Assembly (NCBI GenBank): GCA_007859745.1
Contig: SMLU01000001.1
Location: 1,860,001 to 1,924,000, forward strand
Length of the DNA: 64,000 nucleotides
Direction of reading: 5' to 3'
Source of the DNA: Phycisphaerae bacterium RAS1
Lineage (GTDB): Bacteria > Planctomycetota > Phycisphaerae > UBA1845 > Fen-1342
Below, in pieces: positions 17,279 to 25,762 of this stretch (its first letter is position 1; each line of letters begins with the position of its first letter). Below the pieces are notes generated by a model that was not told the origin of the DNA, searched no databases, and saw only the letters and a program-made list of their open reading frames with translations. Position numbers and translations under genes: made by a program.

Positions 17279-17866
17279 ATGCACGGTCGGCCGATCGATG
17301 TGCCCGACGTGGGCGCCCGCGTCTTCAACCCCGCACGGTCCGACTGGGGGGACGGCATCGTCCTGCGCGTCACCGAAATCCGCGAGAACGGCGAGACCAG
17401 CCACCGCGTCTCGGTCCAGTTCAGCATCTCCGGACACAAAGTGCTGCGCATCCCACCCGCCCGGCTCACGTCGCCCCAGCCCGGCCCGAAGCGCGAGACC
17501 GGTTGGCTGGATTCGCTCGGAAAGAAAACGCTCGACGACAAGCTGCGGCAGTTGCCCGAGGAGGTCCTCTTTTTTCTCGGCACGCCGATCCAGAAGATTG
17601 TGGCCCTTGCGCCGCTGTTCGAGATCGAGCCGGAACCGCGCGAAATCGTAAAGTGGGCCAGAAGACAGACGGAAATCGGCGACCCGCTTGAACTCTGGTC
17701 GCGCGACGAGCTGCACCAGGCGTTTGAGGACTACTGCCGACGGCGGAATGACGCGCTGCGCGAAGCCGTCGGCCGGGCAAGGAAGAACGGCGGTGTGGAC
17801 GCGCTCGACACCGCGTTCGAGCAAATCGAAGCGCCGCTGCGCACAAAGATGATCCAGGCGCTGTAG
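17279..17866 (+). CDS. DUF3553-like N-terminal domain protein, unknown function
   Basis: This 195-residue soluble protein starts at ATG 17279. Residues 6-60 (VGARVFNPARSDWGDGIVLR ... KVLRIPPARL) resemble the small DUF3553 barrel found in some DNA-repair and helicase-associated proteins. The remaining two thirds are helical and charged (LDDKLRQLPEEVLFFLG, REIVKWARRQTEIGDPLEL, LEDYCRRRND-like segments). No catalytic motif is seen. It stands alone between the frameshifted surface gene (divergent) and the GH43-like gene, so context gives no function. Confidence 0.6.
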   Translation: MHGRPIDVPDVGARVFNPARSDWGDGIVLRVTEIRENGETSHRVSVQFSISGHKVLRIPPARLTSPQPGPKRETGWLDSLGKKTLDDKLRQLPEEVLFFLGTPIQKIVALAPLFEIEPEPREIVKWARRQTEIGDPLELWSRDELHQAFEDYCRRRNDALREAVGRARKNGGVDALDTAFEQIEAPLRTKMIQAL

Positions 17867-17958
17867 AGGCCTGCCCCCGTGCCGGCCGTAGTCCGCCGGC
17901 CCTCCGCGGCCGACGAGCCGTCGTCGGGAGCGCCAGCGTCGCATGACGCGCTTCATCT

Positions 17959-18013
17959 CGGGGAGCATCGGCGTCTCGCCGGTGCGCACCGGCGGGACGC
18001 CGATGCGCCCCGG
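17959..18013. repeat. GGGGAGCATCGGCGTC inverted repeat (copy 1)
   Basis: A short hairpin has arms GGGGAGCATCGGCGTC and GACGCCGATGC with a GCCGGTGCGCACCGGC centre. The same core forms the middle of the element at 21510-21618. It lies just upstream of the GH43-like gene. Confidence 0.7.
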
Positions 18014-18064
18014 CGTTTCGGGCGAGTGGTCATGCCCCGCACCCGGCGCGTTGGAGTGAATACG

Positions 18065-19870
18065 ATGGCCCTGTCCGTCCCGGTCTGGCTGTCGGTGCTC
18101 GCGGTCTCGATCTGCCTGGCCGGCTGTGCAACGACGCCGCACGCGACGACCTCGCACGATTCTCAAGCAGAATCGCCGGCGACCCTGATCCCGACGACCT
18201 ACTGCAACCCGCTCAACATCGATTACGCCTACAGCCCGATCCCCGAGGCCATCGCGCAGGCCCGCCATCGCGCGACCGCCGACCCGGTTATCGTGCCGTT
18301 TCGCGGCGACTATTACCTGTTCTCGACCAATCAATGGGGTTACTGGTGGAGCCACGATCTGATCCGCTGGACTTGCGTGCCGCGACGCTTTCTGAAGCCC
18401 GAACACGACGTGCACGACGACCTGTGCGCCCCCGCCGCGTGGGTGATGAACGACGCTCTTTACCTGATCGGGAGCACGGAGAAGCCGAACTTCCCGATCT
18501 ACGCGAGTCGCGACCCCAGGGCGGGCGTCTGGGATGAGGCGGTGGCGGCGTTCGAGCTGCCCGCCTGGGACCCGGCCTTCTTTCTTGACGACGATGGTCG
18601 CCTTTACCTGTACTACGGTTCGAGCAACGCCACGCCCATCTACGGCATCGAAGTTGATCGGCGCAGCCTGAAGCCGATCGGCGAGCGGCGCGAGCTGATC
18701 CGCCTCGACGACACGATTCACGGATGGGAGCGCTTCGGCGAAGCCCACGACAACACCTTTCTGCGCCCCTTCATTGAAGGGGCGTGGATGACCAAGCAAG
18801 GCGGGCGCTACTACCTGCAATATGGCGCACCCGGGACAGAGTTCAGCAGCTATGCCGACGGCGTGTACGTCGGCGATCATCCGCTCGGGCCATTCACCTA
18901 TCAGCCGCACAATCCGTTCTCGATGAAGGCCGGCGGATTCGCCCGCGGCGCGGGGCATGGCTCGACCTTTCCGGACCAGTACGGAAACTGGTGGCACACA
19001 GCCACCATCGCCATCAGCGTCAAGAACAACTTTGAGCGGCGGCTCGGACTCTGGCCGGCGGGGTTTGACGGCGACGGAGTGCTCTTCTGCAACACGGCGT
19101 ACGGCGACTTTCCGCAGCGGATTCCCGCGGGGCGCTTCGCCGCCGCCGCGGGCACGTCGACCGGGTGGATGTTGCTTAACTACGCCAAGCCGGTGCAGAC
19201 GTCGTCGACGCTTGGCGGCTTCGCGCCGAATTTCGCCGTCGATGAGGACATCAAGACACATTGGAGCGCGCAGACCGGCGGCCCCGGCGAATGGCTGCAG
19301 AGCGACCTGGGCGCCGTCTGCACGGTCCGCGCGATGCAGGTGAACTACGCCGACCAGGACGCCGAATTCACCAGCCGAACGCCCGGCCTCTACCATTGCT
19401 ACAAGCTGTTTGCGTCGGCGGACGGCGCCGCGTGGGAACTGATGGTCGACAAGAGCGCCAACCGCACCGATGTGCCGCACGATTACGTCGAGCTGCCCCG
19501 GCCCGTGGAGGCGCGCTACGTGCGGATCGAGAACATCCACGTTCCCACCGGCAAATTCGCCCTCAGCGGCCTGCGCATCTTCGGCCTGGGGCACGGCCGG
19601 AAGCCGGCGCCTGTTCGGCATTTCACCGTGCTCCGCGGCGAGTCTGAGCGGCGAAACGCCTGGCTGAAGTGGTTCGCGTCGGACGACGCGACCGGCTACG
19701 TCATTTACACCGGGACGTCGCCGGACAAGCTCTACACCAGCCTGATGGTCTTCGGAGCCAACGAAGTCTACTTTCGGGCGATGGACCGCGATCGGCCCTA
19801 TTACTTTCAGATCGAGGCGTTCAACGAAAACGGCAGCTCCTCGCGTACGTCGCTGGTAAAGGTCGACTAG
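18065..19870 (+). CDS. GH43-like glycosidase lipoprotein with F5/8C and FN3-like domains
   Basis: This 601-residue protein starts at ATG 18065 (TTGGAG upstream). It has a lipoprotein signal peptide with lipobox ICLAGC. Residues about 45-370 form a five-bladed beta-propeller of the GH43 type. The base Asp is in TADPVIVPFRGDYYLF, the second Asp in WDPAFFLDDDGRLYLYYG, and the acid Glu probably in FIEGAWMTKQGGRYYL. About 380-510 is a discoidin (F5/8 type C) carbohydrate-binding domain, and about 515-601 is FN3-like (WLKWFASDDATGYVIYTG). Such enzymes cut arabinan or xylan side chains; the substrate here is not determinable. It is a surface or periplasmic lipid-anchored protein, likely for polysaccharide use. 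Confidence 0.8.
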   Translation: MALSVPVWLSVLAVSICLAGCATTPHATTSHDSQAESPATLIPTTYCNPLNIDYAYSPIPEAIAQARHRATADPVIVPFRGDYYLFSTNQWGYWWSHDLIRWTCVPRRFLKPEHDVHDDLCAPAAWVMNDALYLIGSTEKPNFPIYASRDPRAGVWDEAVAAFELPAWDPAFFLDDDGRLYLYYGSSNATPIYGIEVDRRSLKPIGERRELIRLDDTIHGWERFGEAHDNTFLRPFIEGAWMTKQGGRYYLQYGAPGTEFSSYADGVYVGDHPLGPFTYQPHNPFSMKAGGFARGAGHGSTFPDQYGNWWHTATIAISVKNNFERRLGLWPAGFDGDGVLFCNTAYGDFPQRIPAGRFAAAAGTSTGWMLLNYAKPVQTSSTLGGFAPNFAVDEDIKTHWSAQTGGPGEWLQSDLGAVCTVRAMQVNYADQDAEFTSRTPGLYHCYKLFASADGAAWELMVDKSANRTDVPHDYVELPRPVEARYVRIENIHVPTGKFALSGLRIFGLGHGRKPAPVRHFTVLRGESERRNAWLKWFASDDATGYVIYTGTSPDKLYTSLMVFGANEVYFRAMDRDRPYYFQIEAFNENGSSSRTSLVKVD

Positions 19871-20073
19871 CCGCGCCGGAAGTCGTTGCGGAAGGTCGCA
19901 CGGTCGATGCACCTTGACAGACGCGCCCCGTGCCCGCGTCCCCACCTTCCCCCTCGCCCACGTCCATCGTCGCCCCCTTGAATGGCTCCCCGCTCCTCGC
20001 CGGCCGCTTGCGGTTGCGACGCGCCGGCCGATATCGTTCGGGTGGTCGCGCTCGAACGCGCTCTGGAGCACCC

Positions 20074-21471
20074 ATGCCGGAACTGATCTTTCACGGCGCC
20101 GCCGGCGAAGTCACCGGCTCGATGCATCTCATCAAGCTCGACGGCCAGCACGTCGCGCTCGACTGCGGCCTGTTCCAGGGCCGCCGGGCCGAGACCGACC
20201 AGAAGAACCGCACGATGCCGCTCCCGCCCGAGCAGCTTGCCGCGGTCATCCTGTCGCACGCGCACACGGATCACGCCGGGCGGCTGCCCTGCCTGACCCG
20301 GGCCGGCTTCGATGGCCCGATTTACTGCACGCCGGCGACGCGCGACCTGTGTGCGCTCATGCTGCCCGACTCGGCCCACATTCAGCAGGAAGACACGTTC
20401 TACATCAACAAGAAGCGCCGCCGGCAGAACCTGCCGCCGGTCGAGCCGCTCTATGACATTCGCGACGCGCACGCGACCGTGCGCCAAATGCAAACGGTAG
20501 CGTACGGCCGCTGGTTTTCGCCCTTGCCGGGGCTTCTGGCCTGCTACCAGGACGCCGGCCACATGCTCGGCTCGGCCGGCGTGCACCTGGCGTTCGGCAA
20601 GCGCAATGGCTCGGCGCCATCGCTGTATTTCACCGGCGACCTGGGCAGCCCCAACAAGCCGATCCTCCGCGACCCCGTCCCGCTCCCGCCGGCGGATGTG
20701 CTGATCTGCGAAAGCACGTACGGCGGGCGCGTGAATGAGTCGGTTGCGGACGCCAAGCAGATGATGCGCGACGCGATCAAGCGCACCTTCGATCGCGGCG
20801 GAAAGGTCATCATTCCGGCGTTTTCGGTGGGCCGGACGCAGACGATGGTCTATTTCCTCAACCAGCTCATGACCAGCGGCGACCTGCCGACATATGCGGT
20901 GTTCGTGGACAGTCCGCTCGCGGTCGGCGCAACCGACGTCTTCCGCATGCACCCGGACTGCTACGATGAAGAGGCGCTGAATTTCCAGAAGCAGTCGGGC
21001 GACATCCTCGGCGAAGGCCGCGTGAAGTACATCCGCGACGTCGAGGAAAGCATGAAGCTGCACCGCCGCCGCACGCCTTGCGCCATCATCTCCGCCAGCG
21101 GCATGTGCGAGACCGGCCGCATCCAGCACCATATCAAGAACAACATCAGCAATCCGAAGAACCTGCTGCTGATTCCCGGCTACCAGGCCGAACACACGCT
21201 GGGCCGGCGGCTGGCCGACGGCGCGAGAGAAATTCGGCTCTTCCATGAGAACTACCCGGTGCGCGCCGACGTGCTGCAGATCCACGGCTTCTCGGGCCAC
21301 GCGGATCAGAACGAAATCATGAACTATGTCGGCCCGCTCCGGGGCCAGACCGGGCGTGTCTTCCTGGTGCACGGCGAAGCCGCTCAGAGCGCCGCGCTGT
21401 GCGAGAAGCTGCGCGGGGCGGGATTCGACCAGGTGAACGTGGCCGAGCGCGGTGCGCGGGTGGAGTTCTGA
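20074..21471 (+). CDS. Beta-CASP metallo-beta-lactamase-fold nuclease (RNA-processing type)
   Basis: This 465-residue cytoplasmic zinc nuclease is of the beta-CASP group (CPSF/RNase J-like). The metal-binding motif is SHAHTDHAGR (His62, His64, Asp66, His67). Further ligands lie in DAGHMLGSAGVH and FTGDLG. Beta-CASP motifs are VFVDSPLA (A), ISASGMCETGRIQHH (B, with the PII-type Ser-Gly) and IHGFSGHADQNE (C). Family members cut or trim RNA; the precise substrate is unknown. ATG 20074 is preceded by TGGAG. It is a single gene ahead of a mobile-looking inverted repeat and rho. Confidence 0.9.
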   Translation: MPELIFHGAAGEVTGSMHLIKLDGQHVALDCGLFQGRRAETDQKNRTMPLPPEQLAAVILSHAHTDHAGRLPCLTRAGFDGPIYCTPATRDLCALMLPDSAHIQQEDTFYINKKRRRQNLPPVEPLYDIRDAHATVRQMQTVAYGRWFSPLPGLLACYQDAGHMLGSAGVHLAFGKRNGSAPSLYFTGDLGSPNKPILRDPVPLPPADVLICESTYGGRVNESVADAKQMMRDAIKRTFDRGGKVIIPAFSVGRTQTMVYFLNQLMTSGDLPTYAVFVDSPLAVGATDVFRMHPDCYDEEALNFQKQSGDILGEGRVKYIRDVEESMKLHRRRTPCAIISASGMCETGRIQHHIKNNISNPKNLLLIPGYQAEHTLGRRLADGAREIRLFHENYPVRADVLQIHGFSGHADQNEIMNYVGPLRGQTGRVFLVHGEAAQSAALCEKLRGAGFDQVNVAERGARVEF

Positions 21472-21509
21472 CAGCCCGTATCGACGGATTTCACGCGATC
21501 TCCCCATTG

Positions 21510-21618
21510 AGTACCGGTCAAGTTTGCGGGGAGCATCGGCGTCCCGCCGGTGCGAGTGCAGAATTGCACCGGCGGGACGCCGATGCTCCCCGCGCCGGGT
21601 TCAAACTTGACCAGTACC
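21510..21618. mobile_element. MITE-like element with 8-bp flanking direct repeats
   Basis: This roughly 109-bp element has terminal inverted repeats GTACCGGTCAAGTTT (21511-21525) and AAACTTGACCAGTAC (21603-21617), with one mismatch. An inner perfect hairpin is built from the GGGGAGCATCGGCGTC core also seen at 17959. It is flanked on both sides by CCCCATTG (21502-21509 and 21619-21626), which looks like a target-site duplication. It has no coding capacity. It lies in the 412-base gap before rho; apart from it, 21627-21883 holds only the rho upstream region. Confidence 0.7.
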
Positions 21619-21883
21619 CCCCATTGCGTCCCCCGCCCCCGGCGTGGTACAGTCCGGTCGCACTCAACAGCTCTATGAGCCGTTTCGGGTGGCGGCGGCA
21701 TGTGCTGCCGGCGGGGAGTGGTTCCGGGCGCAGTCGAGCAGGTTGCAGGGCCGTGTTCCCGCATGGGCGGGTTTCGCGGACGCCACGCCGCACAACCACT
21801 CGCTGTTGCCCGCGCCCGCTCAGCGTCCGTCCGCTGGGACGACACAACGCGAATCGACGGAGCGCACCAACCAAGGACCAGGG

Positions 21884-23041
21884 ATGGCCATTACAGTGAC
21901 ACCCGACGTGACCCCAACAACCAACGGCATCGGCGCCCCCGGCGCCTCCGGCATCCTCGAAATGGACCCGCAAGGATTCGGCTTCCTGCGCGATCCCAAG
22001 AAACACTACGTCGTCCGCCCCGACGACGCCTTCGTGTCGCTCGACGCGATCCGCAAGTTCGGTCTGCGCGGCGGCGAGCTCCTGACCGGGCCGACGCAGC
22101 GCGTCGACAAGGGCAATCGCAGCCTGAAGCTGGCCCGCATCGATTCGGTAGACGGCGTCGCCGCCGACAAGTGGCTGGCGCCGTCGCCGCTGGCCGACAC
22201 CACCGCCATTGACCCGACCGTGCCGATCCGCTTTGACACGCCCGGCGGGCCGCTCTCGATGCGAATCGTCAGCCTCTTCACGCCGATGGGATTCGGGCAG
22301 CGCGGCCTGATCGTGGCGGCGCCGCGCACCGGCAAGACGATTCTCCTGCAGCAGATGGCGCACGGCATCGCCACGAACCACCCGGACGTCTACATGATCG
22401 TTCTGCTGGTGGACGAGCGGCCCGAGGAAGTGACCGAGATGAGCCGCAATGTCCGTGGCGAAGTGATCGCCTCCAGCAACGATCAGGATGTGAACTCGCA
22501 CATTCGCGTGGCGCGGCTCGTGATTGAGCGCGCCCGCCGCCTGGCGGAAATGGGCCGGCACATCGTCGTGCTGCTCGATTCGATCACACGCCTGGCGCGC
22601 GCCTTCAACAGCTTCGTCGGCAGCAGCGGCCGCACCATGACCGGCGGCCTCGACATCAAGGCCCTGCAGGAGCCCAAGCAGGCCTTCGGCTCGGCCCGCA
22701 ACATCGAGAACGGCGGCTCGCTGACGATCATCGGTTCGGCCCTGGTGCAGACCGGCAGCCGCGCGGACGAGTTCATCTTTCAGGAATTCAAGGGCACCGG
22801 CAACATGGAGCTGGTGCTGGACCGCGAACTGGCCAACTTGCGCATCTGGCCGGCGATCGATCTGCGCCAATCGGGCACACGCAAAGAGGAAAAATTGCTT
22901 TCGCCAGACGCAATGCGGAAGCAGCACCTGCTGCGGCGGCACCTGGACGATCTTCCGCCGGCCAAGCAGATGAGCACGCTTCTGGAGCGGATGGAAAAAT
23001 ACCCCGACCTCGACAGCTTCCTGAAGAGCATGCAAGGCTGA
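21884..23041 (+). CDS. rho: Transcription termination factor Rho
   Basis: Rho is a hexameric RNA-dependent ATPase that ends transcription. ATG 21884 (AAGGACCAGGG upstream) gives 385 residues. That is shorter than the 419 of E. coli, because the N-terminal helical bundle is missing and the protein begins at the RNA-binding cold-shock-like domain (GILEMDPQGFGFLRD). Walker A is APRTGKT, Walker B VVLLDSITRLARAFN, and the R-loop/secondary RNA site is GSALVQTGSRADEF. The signature FKGTGNMEL and the SGTRKEEKLL stretch are present. The frame runs about 80 codons further upstream without a plausible start. It may be autoregulated, but no leader signal is visible. Confidence 0.95.
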   Translation: MAITVTPDVTPTTNGIGAPGASGILEMDPQGFGFLRDPKKHYVVRPDDAFVSLDAIRKFGLRGGELLTGPTQRVDKGNRSLKLARIDSVDGVAADKWLAPSPLADTTAIDPTVPIRFDTPGGPLSMRIVSLFTPMGFGQRGLIVAAPRTGKTILLQQMAHGIATNHPDVYMIVLLVDERPEEVTEMSRNVRGEVIASSNDQDVNSHIRVARLVIERARRLAEMGRHIVVLLDSITRLARAFNSFVGSSGRTMTGGLDIKALQEPKQAFGSARNIENGGSLTIIGSALVQTGSRADEFIFQEFKGTGNMELVLDRELANLRIWPAIDLRQSGTRKEEKLLSPDAMRKQHLLRRHLDDLPPAKQMSTLLERMEKYPDLDSFLKSMQG

Positions 23042-23061
23042 GCCGGTCATTGGAGACAGGT

Positions 23062-23526
23062 GTGCCTGGGAAAACCGCCGATTGCCGCCGCCTCATCGTC
23101 GTCGCATCCTGCTGCGTGCTCGCGCTGCTGGGCGGCTGCCCGATGGACGCCGGCGCCGGGAACGCCAATGACAACAACGCCAACGACAACGCGGCGGCCG
23201 GCGACGTCGCCATCGGGCAGACCGTCGAACTCACCACGCGCCTTCACAACGCCTCCGGAACGCTGCGCGTGGTCGACGCCCGGACGCTGCAAGTCGACAA
23301 CTTCACCTTCGACGGCGGCGGGATTGACGTGTTCGTCGTCGGGTCGGCCACCGGTGATTATGCCGGCGGCGTGAAGCTCAGCGCGGACCTGATTCGCGAC
23401 GGCGGATACAACAACGAAACACTCACGCTGCCGCTGCCGGACGGCGTCGAGCTGGCCGACGTGCGCCACGTGAGCATCTGGTGCCAGACCGCTGGCATCT
23501 CGTTCGCCGACGCCGCGCTCAACTAG
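23062..23526 (+). CDS. DM13-domain lipoprotein
   Basis: This 154-residue lipoprotein is best started at GTG 23062, which has TTGGAGAC 7 bases upstream; a TTG at 23050 is the alternative. The lipobox is LALLGGC. A short Asn/Asp-rich linker (AGNANDNNANDN) precedes a DM13 domain of about 95 residues. That domain has ASGTLRVVDARTLQVDNFTF, then LPLPDGVELADVRHVSIWC and a final ISFADAAL. DM13 domains are proposed to act in extracytoplasmic redox reactions, using a Cys near the end (VSIWCQ here). The protein is exposed outside the cytoplasmic membrane. It is likely co-transcribed with rho by proximity (20-base gap). Confidence 0.75.
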   Translation: MPGKTADCRRLIVVASCCVLALLGGCPMDAGAGNANDNNANDNAAAGDVAIGQTVELTTRLHNASGTLRVVDARTLQVDNFTFDGGGIDVFVVGSATGDYAGGVKLSADLIRDGGYNNETLTLPLPDGVELADVRHVSIWCQTAGISFADAALN

Positions 23527-23672
23527 GAAGCCTCAGCGCGGCAAGCTGACACGCCGCGGCGGCCGCGAAGCGGCGACGTCGAAACTTGACGTCTCCCGCC
23601 GTTGACTTAACATAACGGGTCCCGACGGGTGATCCGCTGTGAATTCACAGGATCGGCCCGCGGCCCAGACCT

Positions 23673-23756
23673 GCGGCTGTGGCGGAATTGGCAGACGCGC
23701 AAGGTTCAGGTCCTTGTGATCGCAAGGTCGTGGAGGTTCGACTCCTCTCAGCCGCA
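23673..23756 (+). tRNA. tRNA-Leu (anticodon CAG)
   Basis: The 84-base sequence folds as a class II tRNA. The acceptor stem pairs GCGGCTG (23673-23679) with CAGCCGC (23749-23755), followed by discriminator A. The D arm is GGCGGAATTGGCAGACG. The anticodon stem-loop is CAAGG-TTCAGGT-CCTTG with anticodon CAG, so it reads CUG. A long variable arm (TGATCGCAAGGTCG region) and a T arm with GGTTCGACTCC follow. The CCA end is not encoded. No integrase or duplicated 3' end is seen beside it, so there is no sign that it serves as an attachment site. Confidence 0.93.
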
Positions 23757-24023
23757 ATCGGTAGCAAGCACGGGCGGCCGGCGACACCCCGGCCGCCCGC
23801 CTGTTTTCGGGGGAAGGGTCGCAGGGCCGTCTGCAGGGCACGCAACGCGGCGCCCCCGATTCGAATCGTGCCGGTATCCTTCCTGTGCAGACCGGCGCCG
23901 TGCATCTGCCCGGAGGTTTACAGGTCGAGTATCATCACCCATCCCGCGGAGCGCCCGGCGCGGCGCTTCGCCGGGATGACTGATTGCGCCCGATCTTCAG
24001 TCTCGATTCGTTGGAGTACCCCC

Positions 24024-24971
24024 ATGTGCAACATCAGATCAGCGTGGTTCATCTTGTCCGCGGGCGTCGCGGGTTGCGCGCTGGTGTTCTCATCGGTCGG
24101 CTGCGCCAAGCCGCGTGTCGCCGGCGACGGGTTCGTCATGCAGCCGGAGCTCATCGATAGCGAGCTGGCGGCGGCCCAGGAGGAGGAGCTGTTGCCGATC
24201 ATCCTCGACGTTCGCCCGCAGGATCAGTATGAGACGTCACACCTCGCCGGGGCGCAGCAGATCGACGCGGCCGAATGGACCAGGCTCAGCCGCGAAGACG
24301 CCAACAGCCTGCGCGAAGTGGCGGCCTGGCAGGCGCGGGTCGGAGCGCTGGGAATCGGTCCCAAGGACGCAGTCTACATTTATGACGATGGGCACATGCT
24401 GGACGCCGCCCGCGTCTGGTTCATTCTTCAGCAGGCCGGAGTGCGAAACGCGGCCGTGATCGACGGCGGATTCCCGGCCATCTCGACGGCGGTGTCGGCC
24501 GCCCGTCTGACCAGCGCCGCCAGCCTCCCGCCCAGGCCGAAGAAGTTCGCCGTCTCCACGCGCGGCGGGCCGGTCGTGCCGCTGGCGGACGCGCAGCAGG
24601 TTCGGCGGCGCAGCGGGGACCGCACCGATCGCGTGCTCGATGTGCGCTCGCCCGGCGAGTTCAGCGGAAAAGACGCGCGAAAAAACCCGCGCGGCGGGCA
24701 CGTGCCCGATGCGCTCAACATCCCGCACTCGAAATTTGTGAATGAGAACGGCCGCCTGAAATCAAACGACGAGATCCGGCGGATCCTGGAGCAGGCCGGG
24801 CTGCGTCCGGGCGAGGCGATGACGGTGCACTGCCAGAGCGGCGGGCGCTCGTCGCTGGCGGCGCTGGCGATCGCGCGCAGCGGCTTCGGTCCCGTCTCGC
24901 ACTACTACATGAGCTTCGAGGAGCTCGCGCGGGATGAGAAATGCACGCTGATCGGGGCGGCGGAGAAGTAA
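24024..24971 (+). CDS. Double-rhodanese-domain sulfurtransferase, membrane-anchored or secreted
   Basis: ATG 24024 (TTGGAG upstream) gives 315 residues with a hydrophobic leader (FILSAGVAGCALVFSSVGC) that may be a lipoprotein signal (SSVGC). Two rhodanese domains follow. The first, about 40-160, has IILDVRPQDQYETSHLAGA but carries Asp at the active-site position (YIYDDGHMLDAARV), so it is non-catalytic as in thiosulfate sulfurtransferases. The second, about 195-310, has VLDVRSPGEFSG and a catalytic Cys loop HCQSGGRSSLAAL. It probably moves sulfane sulfur outside the cytoplasm. SulP and TSUP transporters lie 2-4 kb downstream, giving a loose sulfur theme. Confidence 0.85.
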   Translation: MCNIRSAWFILSAGVAGCALVFSSVGCAKPRVAGDGFVMQPELIDSELAAAQEEELLPIILDVRPQDQYETSHLAGAQQIDAAEWTRLSREDANSLREVAAWQARVGALGIGPKDAVYIYDDGHMLDAARVWFILQQAGVRNAAVIDGGFPAISTAVSAARLTSAASLPPRPKKFAVSTRGGPVVPLADAQQVRRRSGDRTDRVLDVRSPGEFSGKDARKNPRGGHVPDALNIPHSKFVNENGRLKSNDEIRRILEQAGLRPGEAMTVHCQSGGRSSLAALAIARSGFGPVSHYYMSFEELARDEKCTLIGAAEK

Positions 24972-24982
24972 TCGGGAGAACC

Positions 24983-25591
24983 ATGAACGCCAGGCTCGTG
25001 CTCACCCTCGTCGGCGCCGTCGCCGCTCTCCTCGCCGGTTGCCCCGGCGTCACGCCAACGCCCACGCCGGACGAGATCGATGCCATCCTGGCCGATCCGG
25101 CCCGCTTCACCCCCGCTTCTGACGACAGCCTGTCGAGTGTCGCCGCCGGGACGCTGCTCGAAGACATCACCGGCGCCGCCGGCTGCTGGGGCGTGTATTC
25201 GGCGACCGGGACGGCGGAGGACATCCGGCAAACGGAGCTGATCGAATACCTGGATATCGATTTCGACGCTGGCCGCGTGCGGCGCGTGGCGCACCAGCGC
25301 GCCGGCTCGCTGCTTCAGGATTCGCTCGTTCAGGAACTGGAGATCACGGGCATCGGCGCCGGCCGGATCGACGTCACGGCGACGTCGATCATGGCCAACA
25401 ACCCGCTCACCGGCGCGTTTGAGGATTTCACGGCGTCGTACGATCCGCCGCCCGTGTATGTCCTGCACCTGTCTCGCGAAGGCGACCGCATCAAGACGCG
25501 CTTCGAAACTCCGCCCGGCGATCCGTCTACGCCGGCCGGTTTCGTCGACGGCATTGAGCTGATTCACCAGCGAATGGACTGTGTTCAGTAA
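24983..25591 (+). CDS. Lipoprotein of unknown function
   Basis: The product is 202 residues, starting at ATG 24983 with GGGAG upstream and 11 bases after the rhodanese gene, so likely in the same operon. The signal peptide MNARLVLTLVGAVAALLAGC ends in a lipobox (LLAGC). A Thr-Pro linker (PGVTPTPTPDEID) follows. The mature domain has acidic and hydrophobic alternation suggesting a beta-rich fold (YLDIDFDAGRVRRVAHQ, YVLHLSREGDRIKTRFE). I do not recognise a family and no catalytic motif is evident. It is exported and lipid-anchored. Confidence 0.75.
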   Translation: MNARLVLTLVGAVAALLAGCPGVTPTPTPDEIDAILADPARFTPASDDSLSSVAAGTLLEDITGAAGCWGVYSATGTAEDIRQTELIEYLDIDFDAGRVRRVAHQRAGSLLQDSLVQELEITGIGAGRIDVTATSIMANNPLTGAFEDFTASYDPPPVYVLHLSREGDRIKTRFETPPGDPSTPAGFVDGIELIHQRMDCVQ

Positions 25592-25647
25592 TCCGCGCGT
25601 TCAGGCGAATGCCGGACAGGCTGCGACGGCGCCCGAAAGGACATGAA

Positions 25648-25762
25648 CATGAGGCTGTCCCGGAACCTGCCTGGAATCCGAGCCGCGCGCGTGAGCGAGC
25701 GGCGTTTCAAGTCTCGCTCCCTTGCGGTCGCGGCTCTGAACGGGTTCCGGGATGGCCTCATG
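25648..25762. repeat. Family A palindromic element at the start of the caspase-like gene
   Basis: The outer ends CATGAGGCT (25648-25656) and GGCCTCATG (25754-25762) are inverted repeats, extended inward by GTCCCGGAACC/GGGTTCCGGGA. The inner arms GAGCCGCG (25680-25687) and CGCGGCTC (25729-25736) flank the GTGAGCGAGCGG centre. The right terminus supplies the ATG of the next gene. Confidence 0.75.

Noticed and set aside
17063-20071. A 1002-codon minus-strand frame across the GH43-like gene
   Set aside because: It covers a gene with clear GH43 and discoidin motifs on the plus strand. The minus translation has no domain and passes through repeat DNA.
23673-23756. tRNA-Leu as integration site of a mobile island
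   Set aside because: No integrase gene and no duplicated tRNA 3' end are found nearby. The following genes look like ordinary chromosomal genes.
23679-24023. Upstream extension of the rhodanese gene through the tRNA
   Set aside because: The open frame is an accident of GC bias. ATG 24024 has TTGGAG upstream and opens a signal peptide, whereas the extension translates the tRNA.
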